The notes: a model not told the origin generated them from the letters alone. Numbered from the stretch's first letter, positions 1 to 6,214 are shown. The stretch: DNA of 7,395 nucleotides from Natrialbaceae archaeon Tc-Br11_E2g1 (GCA_001564255.1 LKNC01000139.1:1-7395), one strand, 5' to 3'. Translations and numbers: made by a program.

Positions 1-99
1 CGCGTCTCCGGCCCGAGTGCCACCCACGACGAACAGCAAGTCGGCGACCAGCACGTCCTAGAGGACGAGGACGTGCTCAAGCTCATTTTACGGCGGTGA
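1..99 (+). CDS. DRG/OBG-family GTP-binding protein, C-terminal fragment (TGS domain end)
   Basis: Frame 1 is open from the first base and reads through 32 codons to TGA at 97-99. The peptide contains GPSATHDEQQVG followed by HVLEDEDVLKL. This closely resembles the end of archaeal and eukaryotic DRG-type (developmentally regulated GTP-binding) proteins, whose TGS domain typically ends with a GxSAxHxxQxVGxDHVLEDEDVV-like string. Members are cytoplasmic translation-factor-class GTPases that associate with ribosomes. The G domain would lie left of the window, so nothing can be said about its nucleotide-binding motifs. In the usual family motif a Trp stands before the Gly of GxSA; here that codon is TCC (Ser). 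The stop overlaps an ATG as TGATG, suggesting that a translationally coupled gene once followed. The family call rests on about 25 residues but the match is distinctive. Confidence 0.8.
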   Translation, partial: RVSGPSATHDEQQVGDQHVLEDEDVLKLILRR

Positions 100-283
100 T
101 GACGGTGGCTCTCGGTTACTGTTAGTCGGAGACGACCCCGACGCCGAGCCCGTCGCCGGCCACACGTGGGACCACCGGCTCGTCCGGGATGTCGATCCGG
201 AGATCGGCACGATTCCGGAAGGATGGGACGCCGATGCCGTCGGAGGGGACAACGACTCCGTCGAACAGGGGACCGCCGTTTAG
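99..283 (+). pseudogene. Possible frameshifted small gene downstream of the DRG GTPase
   Basis: An ATG at 99-101 overlaps the preceding stop (TGATG), but its frame ends after eight codons (MTVALGYC) at TAG 123-125. A second frame, open from 62 to TAG 281-283, then encodes an acidic peptide including LLLVGDDPDAEPVAG and ends EQGTAV. It has haloarchaeal-style codon use (third positions mostly G or C) but no ATG, GTG or TTG start anywhere in it. The simplest reading is one coding sequence of about 60 codons, coupled to the GTPase and broken by a small indel near 113-121. I do not recognise the product. Alternatives are a chance open frame in GC-rich DNA, a sequencing error, or a rare CTG start at 119. 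The opposite strand is also open here, so the coding strand is not certain. Confidence 0.35.
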
Positions 284-287
284 TACT

Positions 288-309
288 GGCCCCGGCTTAG
301 GCCGGGTCC
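288..309. terminator. GC-rich hairpin between convergent 3' ends
   Basis: GGCCCCGGC (288-296), loop TTAG (297-300) and GCCGGGTCC (301-309) form a 9-base stem with a single C/T mismatch. It lies five bases past the stop of the plus-strand remnant and five bases past the stop of the minus-strand YdjM-like gene, so it could serve both transcripts. No T-run follows, so the terminator role is inferred from position and structure. Confidence 0.45.
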
Positions 310-313
310 GTCA

Positions 314-799
314 CTAGATCCCCAGGGACTGGCGGGCCATCTCGAGGCCCCACTGTGGGACCCGATAGATGACGATCGCCGCGACGGCGAGCTCGCCGGC
401 GGTGACAAGCACCGTCACGAGGTCGGATCTGTCGCTACTGACGGGAACGCCGAAAGGCAGGTTGTACTCTTTGCTCAGGACGGGATAGAACAGCGCGATC
501 CCCCGTCGGCTCCCCGCGACGTCTAAGACGTAGTGAGTCAGGATGCCGATCCAGACGTACTCGAGGTTCCCGAAGAAGTACGGGAAAGCGAGAAAGCCCG
601 CGAGGATCGGGAGGTTGTGCAAGGTCTTGCGGTGACGGCCGAAGGCGGTATCGACGTCCGGGAACAGCGCACCGAGGGTCACCGGCGCACCGATCGCGAT
701 GATCGTTGCGAACGTCGTCTCGTCCCCCGTCGGCTCGAGTAAATAGCCCAGGCCGATGCTGAGAAGTACCGCGTTGAGAACGTGGCCTCGCTTGTTCAT
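314..799 (-). CDS. YdjM-type membrane-bound metal-dependent hydrolase
   Basis: This 161-residue protein has the hallmarks of the YdjM family (LexA-regulated inner-membrane metal-dependent hydrolases): an N-terminal GH (residues 5-6), PDVD (47-50), HRKTLHN (56-62) and THYVLD (88-93). These His and Asp residues are the presumed metal ligands. Hydrophobic segments at roughly 7-21, 29-46, 64-77, 80-93 and 128-146 indicate a small multi-span membrane protein with the metal site near the bilayer. The natural substrate of the family is not established. The start is the ATG at 797-799, preceded by GGGG about four bases upstream. The gene lies 48 bases downstream of the winged-helix gene on the same strand and may be co-transcribed with it, although an AT-richer stretch at 825-837 could supply its own promoter. 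The length is normal for the family and no key residue is missing. Confidence 0.82.
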   Translation of the reverse strand: MNKRGHVLNAVLLSIGLGYLLEPTGDETTFATIIAIGAPVTLGALFPDVDTAFGRHRKTLHNLPILAGFLAFPYFFGNLEYVWIGILTHYVLDVAGSRRGIALFYPVLSKEYNLPFGVPVSSDRSDLVTVLVTAGELAVAAIVIYRVPQWGLEMARQSLGI

Positions 800-824
800 C
801 TACCCCTGACTGTTCAGCCCATGA

Positions 825-837
825 CCGAATAGCTTTC
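825..837 (-). promoter_or_regulatory. Weak TATA-like element upstream of the YdjM-like gene
   Basis: On the minus strand the sequence reads GAAAGCTATTCGG, centred about 33 bases before the ATG at 799. This spacing would give a nearly leaderless transcript. The match to a haloarchaeal TATA box is weak, and read-through from the upstream gene is an equally good explanation. Confidence 0.25.
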
Positions 838-847
838 TCTCGGGGAA

Positions 848-1198
848 CTACCCCTGGTAGGCGAGGTTCATGATCCACTGGGAGAAGGCGTCGCTTTGGG
901 GATCGACTTCCTCCTCGCCGATAAACGGCGAGAGCATGTCACCGGCCATAAGCAGTGTGAAATCGAGGTCGCGGGCGGTCGGTGTGATGAAGTAGGTGTT
1001 GTGGCCGTCGTAGACCGCGTCCTCGCGATCGACGAGTTCCTTCTCGACGAGTGTCTCGACGATCCGGCTTCCCTTCCTCGAGGAGACGTCGAGTTCCTTC
1101 CAGAAGTCACTCTGGTGGATCCCACCTGTCTCACGGACGAGCGCGAGGCCGGCCCGTTCGACCTCGGAGAGTTCGGCTTCGAGTTCGGAAACGCTCAC
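848..1198 (-). CDS. Winged helix-turn-helix transcriptional regulator
   Basis: A small acidic protein of 116 residues from the GTG at 1196-1198. Residues about 10-60 are predicted to form a winged-helix DNA-binding domain: a helix (EVERAGLALVRE), a turn with GGIHQSDFWKEL, then a recognition-type helix (SSRKGSRIVETLVEKELV) and a wing with VYDGHNTYFITP. This resembles haloarchaeal MarR/IclR-like wHTH regulators. The C-terminal third (ending QWIMNLAYQG) has no motif I recognise. An upstream in-frame GTG at 1205-1207 would add three residues. I prefer 1198 because GAGGTG lies six bases before it, matching the anti-Shine-Dalgarno sequence at good spacing. A TATA-like element sits at 1243-1252. The next gene, 48 bases downstream, encodes a membrane hydrolase that it may control or simply share a transcript with. 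Its ligand and targets cannot be read from the sequence. Confidence 0.75.
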   Translation of the reverse strand: MSVSELEAELSEVERAGLALVRETGGIHQSDFWKELDVSSRKGSRIVETLVEKELVDREDAVYDGHNTYFITPTARDLDFTLLMAGDMLSPFIGEEEVDPQSDAFSQWIMNLAYQG

Positions 1199-1199
1199 G

Positions 1200-1209
1200 G
1201 TGACCACCT
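1200..1209 (-). promoter_or_regulatory. Ribosome binding site that decides the start of the wHTH gene
   Basis: The minus strand reads GAGGTGGTCACCGTG. GAGGTG is complementary to the 16S rRNA tail and stands six bases before the GTG at 1196-1198. The alternative GTG (1205-1207) lies inside this site, which argues against its use as the start. Confidence 0.5.
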
Positions 1210-1242
1210 CGTCGTGTCCCGGACTACCTGAAAGAGTGCGAC

Positions 1243-1252
1243 CATATACGTA
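1243..1252 (-). promoter_or_regulatory. TATA-like promoter element of the wHTH gene
   Basis: The minus-strand sequence TACGTATATG is the most AT-rich patch between the NRDE stop (1271) and the wHTH start. An initiation point about 27 bases downstream would fall near 1220. That gives a leader of about 20 bases, enough to include the GAGGTG ribosome binding site. Confidence 0.5.
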
Positions 1253-1270
1253 GGAGCTAACGCCGGCCGC

Positions 1271-2014
1271 TTAAATGTGCCTTTCGACGGCCACGTGTTC
1301 GTAGCCCGTCTCACACGGCGGCCCGTCGGCGAACGAGAAGGTCGGCTCCTCGCCGAGAGCGAGCAACGTCGAGGACTTCGTCCCGAACCCGTCGCCGTGG
1401 ATGCAGACGCCGTACTCGTGATCGCCGAGTACCGCCCCCGCCCGCTCGAGCCACCCCGACGCCTCCTCGCCGGCCTGAGGGGTAAGCACCTGTTGAAGAC
1501 GACGGGCGTTCTCGGCCTGTCGGGAGCCGATCTCGGATCGCGTCTCGGGCACCGAAAACCGGTCGTCGAAGCCGACGTTGACGACGACGTGGACCCCCGC
1601 CGCGAGGGGCGTCACCTCGTAGGCCCCGTCCCAGCCGATCCAGACGGCGTCGTCGGCGTCGGCGACCACGAGCGAAAAGCCCGCGTACTCGGACGCGCTC
1701 ATCGCCCGTTCGACCGTCTCGAGGGCCTCTGCGGTCGAGGCACACGAAAGGACGTCCGCGACCAGCAGGCCGCGGGACCGTTCGCCCGCGAGCTCTTCGT
1801 CGTTCCAGCGGTTCGTGATGCCGGCGAAAAGACCGTGTTCGTTGACGCCGATCCACGTTCCGCCGGCCTCCGTATCTCTCGGGGCGACGGCGTTCGGGTT
1901 CTCGCGGTACGGTCCCGGGGGCTCCGACGGCCGGTCTATCGCCTCGTCACGGTTTGCGGCGACGGCGACCGGCGTGTCCTCGAAGACCTGCCAGGCGAGG
2001 GTGAGCGTACACAC
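1271..2014 (-). CDS. NRDE/TANGO2-family protein (predicted Ntn-hydrolase fold)
   Basis: The protein carries the family-naming motif NRDE at residues 21-24 (AANRDEAIDRP), the N-terminal MCTLTLAW and the conserved EAGGTWIGVNEHGLFAGITNR region at about 49-69. Length from the GTG at 2012-2014 is 247 residues, close to the family's usual 230-280. I chose this start over the ATG at 2054-2056, which would add 14 residues, for two reasons. Family members begin directly with MCT, and a TATA-like element (2038-2046) lies about 27 bases before this GTG, the spacing of a leaderless transcript. Cys2 would then become N-terminal after Met removal, as expected for an Ntn-type nucleophile. The eukaryotic homologue TANGO2 has been linked to Golgi organisation and to haem and lipid handling; the archaeal role is unknown. 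The gene is divergent from the Gfo/Idh/MocA oxidoreductase and lies upstream of, and in line with, the wHTH gene. Confidence 0.85.
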   Translation of the reverse strand: MCTLTLAWQVFEDTPVAVAANRDEAIDRPSEPPGPYRENPNAVAPRDTEAGGTWIGVNEHGLFAGITNRWNDEELAGERSRGLLVADVLSCASTAEALETVERAMSASEYAGFSLVVADADDAVWIGWDGAYEVTPLAAGVHVVVNVGFDDRFSVPETRSEIGSRQAENARRLQQVLTPQAGEEASGWLERAGAVLGDHEYGVCIHGDGFGTKSSTLLALGEEPTFSFADGPPCETGYEHVAVERHI

Positions 2015-2037
2015 GGGTTGGAGGTAGGCCGGATACC

Positions 2038-2046
2038 GCTTAAGGA
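2038..2046 (-). promoter_or_regulatory. TATA-like promoter element of the NRDE gene
   Basis: The minus strand reads TCCTTAAGC, preceded by the A-rich CGAAAA that would suit a BRE. Its centre lies about 27 bases before the GTG at 2014, so transcription would begin at or next to the start codon. This supports a leaderless mRNA and the shorter gene model. Confidence 0.5.
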
Positions 2047-2068
2047 TTTTCGACACGTCGGGACGTAA

Positions 2069-2138
2069 CGACGCCTCGGCGTCGGTTTCACCCCAGTTAC
2101 GACAGCCACTGTCACCGTCCGTGACCTTCGGTTCGAAC
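2069..2138. promoter_or_regulatory. Cluster of short palindromes between divergent promoters
   Basis: Three inverted repeats lie between the NRDE and oxidoreductase TATA-like elements. They are CGACGCC-tc-GGCGTCG (2069-2084), GTCAC-n5-GTGAC (2111-2125) and the perfect octamer GTTCGAAC (2131-2138). Their position just upstream of both core promoters suits binding sites for dimeric regulators. Short palindromes also arise by chance in GC-rich DNA, so the operator role is a guess. Confidence 0.3.
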
Positions 2139-2145
2139 TGACGCC

Positions 2146-2154
2146 ATACTTATT
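2146..2154 (+). promoter_or_regulatory. TATA-like promoter element of the oxidoreductase gene
   Basis: ATACTTATT is the clearest AT-rich patch upstream of the ATG at 2180 and is centred about 30 bases before it. The inferred transcript would start within a few bases of the ATG. No Shine-Dalgarno sequence is visible there, which fits a leaderless mRNA. Confidence 0.55.
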
Positions 2155-2179
2155 CGAGACGCCGGTGTAGCGCCGTGTC

Positions 2180-3436
2180 ATGCCAGACAGTGACTCACTC
2201 GGGATCGGCTTCGTCGGAGCCGGCTTTATCACCCACACCTTCCACGCCGGGACGCTCCGGGGGATTCGCGACGCCCACGCGGCTGCGATCATGAACCCGA
2301 CGCGGTCGAAAGCCGAGGACGTGGCGGCGTCGGTCCGCGAGGCGGGCTGTGGCGATCCCAGCGCGTACGACGAACTCCCCGATCTCGTGGCCGACCCCGA
2401 CGTCGAGGCGATCTGGCTCACGAGCCCCAACTACGTTCGCCTCGAGAGCGTCGAGACGATCGTCGAGGAACTCGAACAGGGTAGCGCCGATCTCGAGGCG
2501 ATCGCGATCGAAAAACCCCTCGCCCGGACCGTCGACGAGGCGGGGCGGGTCGTCGACCTGGTCGAAGGGGCCGGGCTCGCAAACGCCTACCTCGAGAACC
2601 AGGTCTACATGCCGGGGGTCGAACGGATGCGGTCGCTCCTCTGGGACGGCGCCGACGCCGCCGGTCGACCGTACCTGGCCCGGGCGGCAGAAGAACACAG
2701 CGGCCCCCACTCGGGGTGGTTCTGGGACGGGGAGAAACAGGGTGGCGGTGCCCTGAACGACATGATGTGTCACTCCCACAAGGTGAACAACTACCTGCTC
2801 TCGGACCCCGAAACCGACGGCGACCTGACGCCCGTCGCCGTCTCGGGTGACGTCTCGACGCTGAAGTGGGGTCGGGAGAGGTACGCGGCGGAACTCGCCG
2901 AGGAGTACGACGTCGACTACGAGAACAGTCCCGCCGAGGACTACGCCAGAGCCTCCGTCTTCTACGAGACCGACGACGGCGAGCTCGTGGTCGGCGAGGC
3001 GACCACCTCCTGGTGTTTCGTCGGCAGGGGACTGCGGATCACGGTCGAACTGCTCGGCCCCGAGTACTCGGGCACCGTCGACACCCTCGAGTCCGGGACG
3101 GACGTCTTTCTCTCGGGGGACGTCGGCGAGCAGGCGGGCTACGTCGTCGAGAAACAGGAAGCCAGTCAGGGCGGCATGTCCGTCGTCCCCGAGGAGGCGA
3201 CCGCCTACGGCTACGTCGCTCAGAACCGCCACGTCGTCGACGCCTTCCGCGACGGCGAGAACGCCCGCGAGGACGTCCACGACGGCCTCGAGGTCGTCGA
3301 ACTCTGTATGGCCAGTTACAAAGCCGCCGAGGAGGGCGGGCGGATCGACCTCGAGTCGACCGACCTCGAGGGGTACGTGCCCGAACCCGCCCGCGGGGAG
3401 TTCGAGGCGGGTCTCGAGGGGATCACCCGGGAGTGA
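2180..3436 (+). CDS. Gfo/Idh/MocA-family NAD(P)-dependent oxidoreductase
   Basis: This 418-residue cytoplasmic protein begins with a Rossmann nucleotide-binding loop (GIGFVGAGFI, residues 8-17). It has the family signature EKP at 111-113, where the Lys is the usual catalytic residue, within AIEKPLA. The C-terminal substrate domain contains GGGALNDMMCHSH at 188-200; D194 and H198 match the conserved GGGxxxDxxxH pattern that completes the active site. Family members oxidise or reduce sugars, inositols and related polyols with NAD(H) or NADP(H); the substrate here cannot be deduced. It is somewhat longer than the typical 330-390 residues, with acidic stretches (for example 239-254) as expected of a halophile. 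The ATG at 2180 follows a TATA-like element by about 30 bases. No sugar transporter or catabolic gene adjoins it; the neighbours are NRDE (divergent) and leuS (convergent). Confidence 0.88.
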   Translation: MPDSDSLGIGFVGAGFITHTFHAGTLRGIRDAHAAAIMNPTRSKAEDVAASVREAGCGDPSAYDELPDLVADPDVEAIWLTSPNYVRLESVETIVEELEQGSADLEAIAIEKPLARTVDEAGRVVDLVEGAGLANAYLENQVYMPGVERMRSLLWDGADAAGRPYLARAAEEHSGPHSGWFWDGEKQGGGALNDMMCHSHKVNNYLLSDPETDGDLTPVAVSGDVSTLKWGRERYAAELAEEYDVDYENSPAEDYARASVFYETDDGELVVGEATTSWCFVGRGLRITVELLGPEYSGTVDTLESGTDVFLSGDVGEQAGYVVEKQEASQGGMSVVPEEATAYGYVAQNRHVVDAFRDGENAREDVHDGLEVVELCMASYKAAEEGGRIDLESTDLEGYVPEPARGEFEAGLEGITRE

Positions 3437-3446
3437 AACTGTACGA

Positions 3447-3466
3447 CGGTCTCCCACGTCGGACCG
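3447..3466. terminator. Weak inverted repeat between convergent oxidoreductase and leuS
   Basis: CGGTC (3447-3451) and GACCG (3462-3466) could form a 5-base stem around a 10-base loop in the 59-base gap between the two convergent stop codons. The stem is short and no T-run accompanies it. It is the only candidate terminator structure seen there. Confidence 0.2.
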
Positions 3467-3495
3467 GCGGGATCAGTCGACGACTTCCGTCAGTG

Positions 3496-6123
3496 TTAGC
3501 TGATGTGGATCGCCGGCTTCCCCGGTCTGGCTTTCCCCGTGAGGTCATCGCCGGTCGGTCGCCGGGAGACGGTGACGGCGGCCCCGAACTCGTCCTCGAG
3601 GAGCCACCTCGCCCGCTCGAGTGTCTCGAGTTCCCGGTCGGCGTCGACGACGGGGTCCAGCCCCTCCCGTCGGTCGAGCAAGCCGGCGGTGAAGTCGGCG
3701 ACGGCCTCCTCGTCGGCGTCTACGGCGTCGTCCTCGAGCGCCATCGAGACGACGTCGGCGTCGGGCTCGGACGTCTTGAGCAGGTCGTAGACGCGATACT
3801 TCCACTCCTCGGCGACGACGAGTTCGATCCGCTCTGGGTCGTCGATGTCGACGACGTCGACGATGTCCCGGACGTCCTCTCTCGTGGTCTCGACGAGGCG
3901 GCGTTCGACGCGGGGGTCGTCGACGGCCTCGAGGGGGTCGGGCCAGTCGGCCTCGACGACGAGCCCGTCGTCACCGACTTTGTTCCACAGCTCCTCGCCG
4001 AGGTGGGGGGCCATCGGTGCGAGCAGGGCAGAGAGCGTCCGCAGGCCCCGGCGGTAGACGCCCTCGTGTGGCGTGTCGTACTCTCGGTATCGGCGGAGAA
4101 CGCCGAGCAGCCGCTGGATCTCCGAGAACGCGCGATGGAACCGGAAGCGTTCGTACTCCTCACCCGCGGTGACGATCGTTCGATCGATCTCGCGGTCGAC
4201 GTAGGCGTCGTGGTCTCGCCGTTTCGCCCGGACGGACAGCGACTGGACGAACTCCGTGGCCATCCCGTAGAGGGTCTGTTGGAGGTCGTAAGCCGCGCCG
4301 ACGTCGTTCGCCGTCCACTCGAAGTCCTGTTCGGGGTGGGCAGCCGAGAGGACGAACAGTCGGGTGGTCTCCGCGCCGTACTCCTGTGGGGAGACGACGT
4401 TGCCGTCGGAGGTCGACATCTTCGTTCCGTCGTAGAGCACCGTCCCCTGGCTGACGAGCCGTTCGACCGGCTCGCGGACCTCGAGCAGTCCGAGGTCGGC
4501 CAAGGCTTTCGTGAAGAAACGAACGTAGAGTAAGTGCAAGGTGGCGTGTTCGTCCCCGCCGACGTAGACGTCGACGGGCAGCCACTCGCGGGCCGCGTCG
4601 GCGTCGAACGGGGCCTCGGCGAGGTCCGGCGAGAGGTATCGCAGGAAGTACCACGACGAGTCGACGAAGGTGTCCATCGTGTCGGTCTCCCGGCGGGCCG
4701 GGCCGCCACACTCGGGGCAGGTCGTCTCGGTAAAGGAATCGTGTTCCTCGAGTGGGTTCCCCGTGGTGTGGACGAACTCGGGCAGTTCGACCGGCAGGTC
4801 CTCCTCGGGAACGGGGACGTGGCCACACTCCCCACAGTGGACCATCGGGATGGGCGTCCCCCAGTAGCGCTGGCGGGAGATGAGCCAGTCACGCAGACGG
4901 TAGGTGGTCTCGGGTTCGATGGCCTCGAGTTCCTCGAGCAGTCGCTCTCGGGCGACGGTGCTCCCGACGCCGTCGTACTCGCCGCTGTCGACGAGGACGC
5001 CCTCGCCGGTGTAGGGGGCCTCCGGGAGCGGAGAGGTGTTCTCCTGGGGTTCGATCACCGACCTGATCGGCAGGTCGTGTTCGCCCGCGAAGGCGTGATC
5101 GCGTTCGTTGTGTGCGGGAACGCCCATCACCGCGCCGGTACCGACGTCTTCGAGCACGTAGGGGGCGACGTACACCGGCAACTCCCCGTCGGTCAGTGGA
5201 TGGCGTGCCCGGACGCCGGTGTCGACGCCGGCGAAGCCGGCCTCCCCCGGTCGGAGTTCCCGGACCGCCTCGATCCCGGCGGTCAGGTCGTCGTCCCCGG
5301 CGACGAGCTCGTCGACCAGTTCGTGGCCGGGCGAGAGTGCGAGGTAGGTCGCCCCGTAGACGGTGTCCGGCCGGGTGGTGAAAACGCCCACCTCACCGTG
5401 GTCGGGGAGGGTGAAGGTGACGCGTGCACCCTCCTTGCGACCGATCCAGTTTCGCTGGATCTCCCTGACCCCGTCGGGCCACCCCGCTAAGTCCTCGAGG
5501 CCGTCGTACAGCTCTTCGGCGTAGTCGGTGATGGTGAAAAACCACTGGTCGAGTTCCCGGCGTTCGACCGGGCTCTCACACCGCCAACAGACCGGCCCGT
5601 CCGAGCCGTCCTCGACCTGGGCGTCCGCGAGGACGGTCTCACAGTCGGGACACCAGTTGACCGTCGCCGACTTGTACTCGACGAGCCCCTCCTCGTAGAG
5701 GCGGGTGAACAGCCACTGGTTCCACCGGTAATAGGAGGGATCACAGGTCGTTATCTCCCGTGACCAGTCGTAGCCAAAGCCCATGTCCTGGAGCTCCTCG
5801 CGCATCCGTTTGATGCAGGCTCGAGTCCAGGATTCGGGGTCGGTGTTGCGTTCGAACGCGGCGTTTTCGGCGGGGAGCCCGAAGGCGTCCCATCCCATCG
5901 GGTGGAGGACGTCGTCCCCACACATCCGCCGGTAGCGGGCGTAGGCGTCCGTGATCGCGTAGTTTCGGACGTGGCCCATGTGTAGCGTCCCCGAAGTGTA
6001 CGGGAACATCCCCAGAACGTACGTCGGGTCCTCGGCTGCCTCCGGGAGGACGTAGGCGTCCTCGCGGTCCCAGACGTACTGCCAGAACTCCTGTACCTGC
6101 GCGTGGTCGTAATAGCTCGTCAT
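3496..6123 (-). CDS. leuS: Leucyl-tRNA synthetase, bacterial-type body
   Basis: This 875-residue class I synthetase charges tRNA-Leu with leucine in the cytoplasm. In order it shows the HIGH-type motif HMGH (48-51), WDAFGLPAE (78-86), and a zinc site with C158, C161, C179 and C182. The CP1 editing domain has TTRPDT (249-254) and VPAHNERD (335-342); D342 corresponds to the catalytic editing Asp. Next come DWLISRQRYWG (412-422), a second CxxC pair (C430/C433 and C469/C472), VGGDEHA (521-527) and the signature loop KMSTSDGN (568-575). An anticodon-binding helical domain follows. The body resembles bacterial LeuRS, but the leucine-specific insertion before the signature loop is absent. The second Lys of KMSKS is Thr, and the C-terminal 100 or so residues (with EEWKYRVYDLL near 772-782) do not look like the bacterial C-terminal domain. 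The start is the ATG at 6121-6123. TATA-like TCTTATAG lies about 40 bases upstream, giving a short leader. Confidence 0.95.
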   Translation of the reverse strand: MTSYYDHAQVQEFWQYVWDREDAYVLPEAAEDPTYVLGMFPYTSGTLHMGHVRNYAITDAYARYRRMCGDDVLHPMGWDAFGLPAENAAFERNTDPESWTRACIKRMREELQDMGFGYDWSREITTCDPSYYRWNQWLFTRLYEEGLVEYKSATVNWCPDCETVLADAQVEDGSDGPVCWRCESPVERRELDQWFFTITDYAEELYDGLEDLAGWPDGVREIQRNWIGRKEGARVTFTLPDHGEVGVFTTRPDTVYGATYLALSPGHELVDELVAGDDDLTAGIEAVRELRPGEAGFAGVDTGVRARHPLTDGELPVYVAPYVLEDVGTGAVMGVPAHNERDHAFAGEHDLPIRSVIEPQENTSPLPEAPYTGEGVLVDSGEYDGVGSTVARERLLEELEAIEPETTYRLRDWLISRQRYWGTPIPMVHCGECGHVPVPEEDLPVELPEFVHTTGNPLEEHDSFTETTCPECGGPARRETDTMDTFVDSSWYFLRYLSPDLAEAPFDADAAREWLPVDVYVGGDEHATLHLLYVRFFTKALADLGLLEVREPVERLVSQGTVLYDGTKMSTSDGNVVSPQEYGAETTRLFVLSAAHPEQDFEWTANDVGAAYDLQQTLYGMATEFVQSLSVRAKRRDHDAYVDREIDRTIVTAGEEYERFRFHRAFSEIQRLLGVLRRYREYDTPHEGVYRRGLRTLSALLAPMAPHLGEELWNKVGDDGLVVEADWPDPLEAVDDPRVERRLVETTREDVRDIVDVVDIDDPERIELVVAEEWKYRVYDLLKTSEPDADVVSMALEDDAVDADEEAVADFTAGLLDRREGLDPVVDADRELETLERARWLLEDEFGAAVTVSRRPTGDDLTGKARPGKPAIHIS

Positions 6124-6159
6124 CGTTCGGGAGTCGCTCGTCTCCCCTTGCGGGTGCCG

Positions 6160-6168
6160 ACTATAAGA
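6160..6168 (-). promoter_or_regulatory. leuS: TATA-like promoter element of leuS
   Basis: The minus strand reads TCTTATAGT, a good match to haloarchaeal TATA boxes, preceded by CGAACAA as a plausible BRE. Initiation about 27 bases downstream would fall near 6138 and leave a leader of about 14 bases. No strong Shine-Dalgarno sequence precedes the ATG. Confidence 0.6.
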
Positions 6169-6203
6169 TTGTTCGGCCCCGGTCGGCGTGCGCCGGGAGA
6201 GGT

Positions 6204-6214
6204 CTTCAATATTC
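6204..6214 (+). promoter_or_regulatory. Candidate TATA-like element for the histidine kinase transcript
   Basis: CTTCAATATTC is the most AT-rich patch upstream of the kinase. If used, initiation near 6236 would give a leader of about 65 bases that carries the short upstream ORF. A weaker alternative, CTCTATGAG at 6263-6271, lies about 35 bases before the kinase ATG. The sequence does not decide between them. Confidence 0.3.

Noticed and set aside
122..283. Minus-strand open frame opposite the remnant gene (contains GVPSFRNRADLRIDIPDEP)
   Set aside because: It is protein-like in parts but has no convincing start. The plus-strand frame has the more acidic composition typical of this genome. 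I keep the plus strand but note the ambiguity.
2195..3457. Minus-strand open frame of 420 codons antisense to the oxidoreductase
   Set aside because: It shares codon boundaries with a clear Gfo/Idh/MocA gene and shows no recognisable domain. Antisense frames stay open when third positions are nearly all G or C.
3475..3485. Palindrome AGTCGACGACT just after the leuS stop
   Set aside because: The arms leave a one-base spacer, so they cannot fold as a hairpin. It lies between convergent genes where an operator is not expected.
2866..4533. Long plus-strand open frame of 555 codons running from the oxidoreductase into leuS
   Set aside because: It spans the end of one real gene, an intergenic gap and the antisense of another. 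Its product is low-complexity and Arg-rich in the first part, so it is a shadow of GC-rich codon bias.
6178..6197. Inverted repeat CCCGG...CCGGG between leuS and the kinase
   Set aside because: The arms are only 5 bases and entirely G/C, with no T-run and no correct placement for a terminator between divergent genes, so chance is the likeliest explanation.
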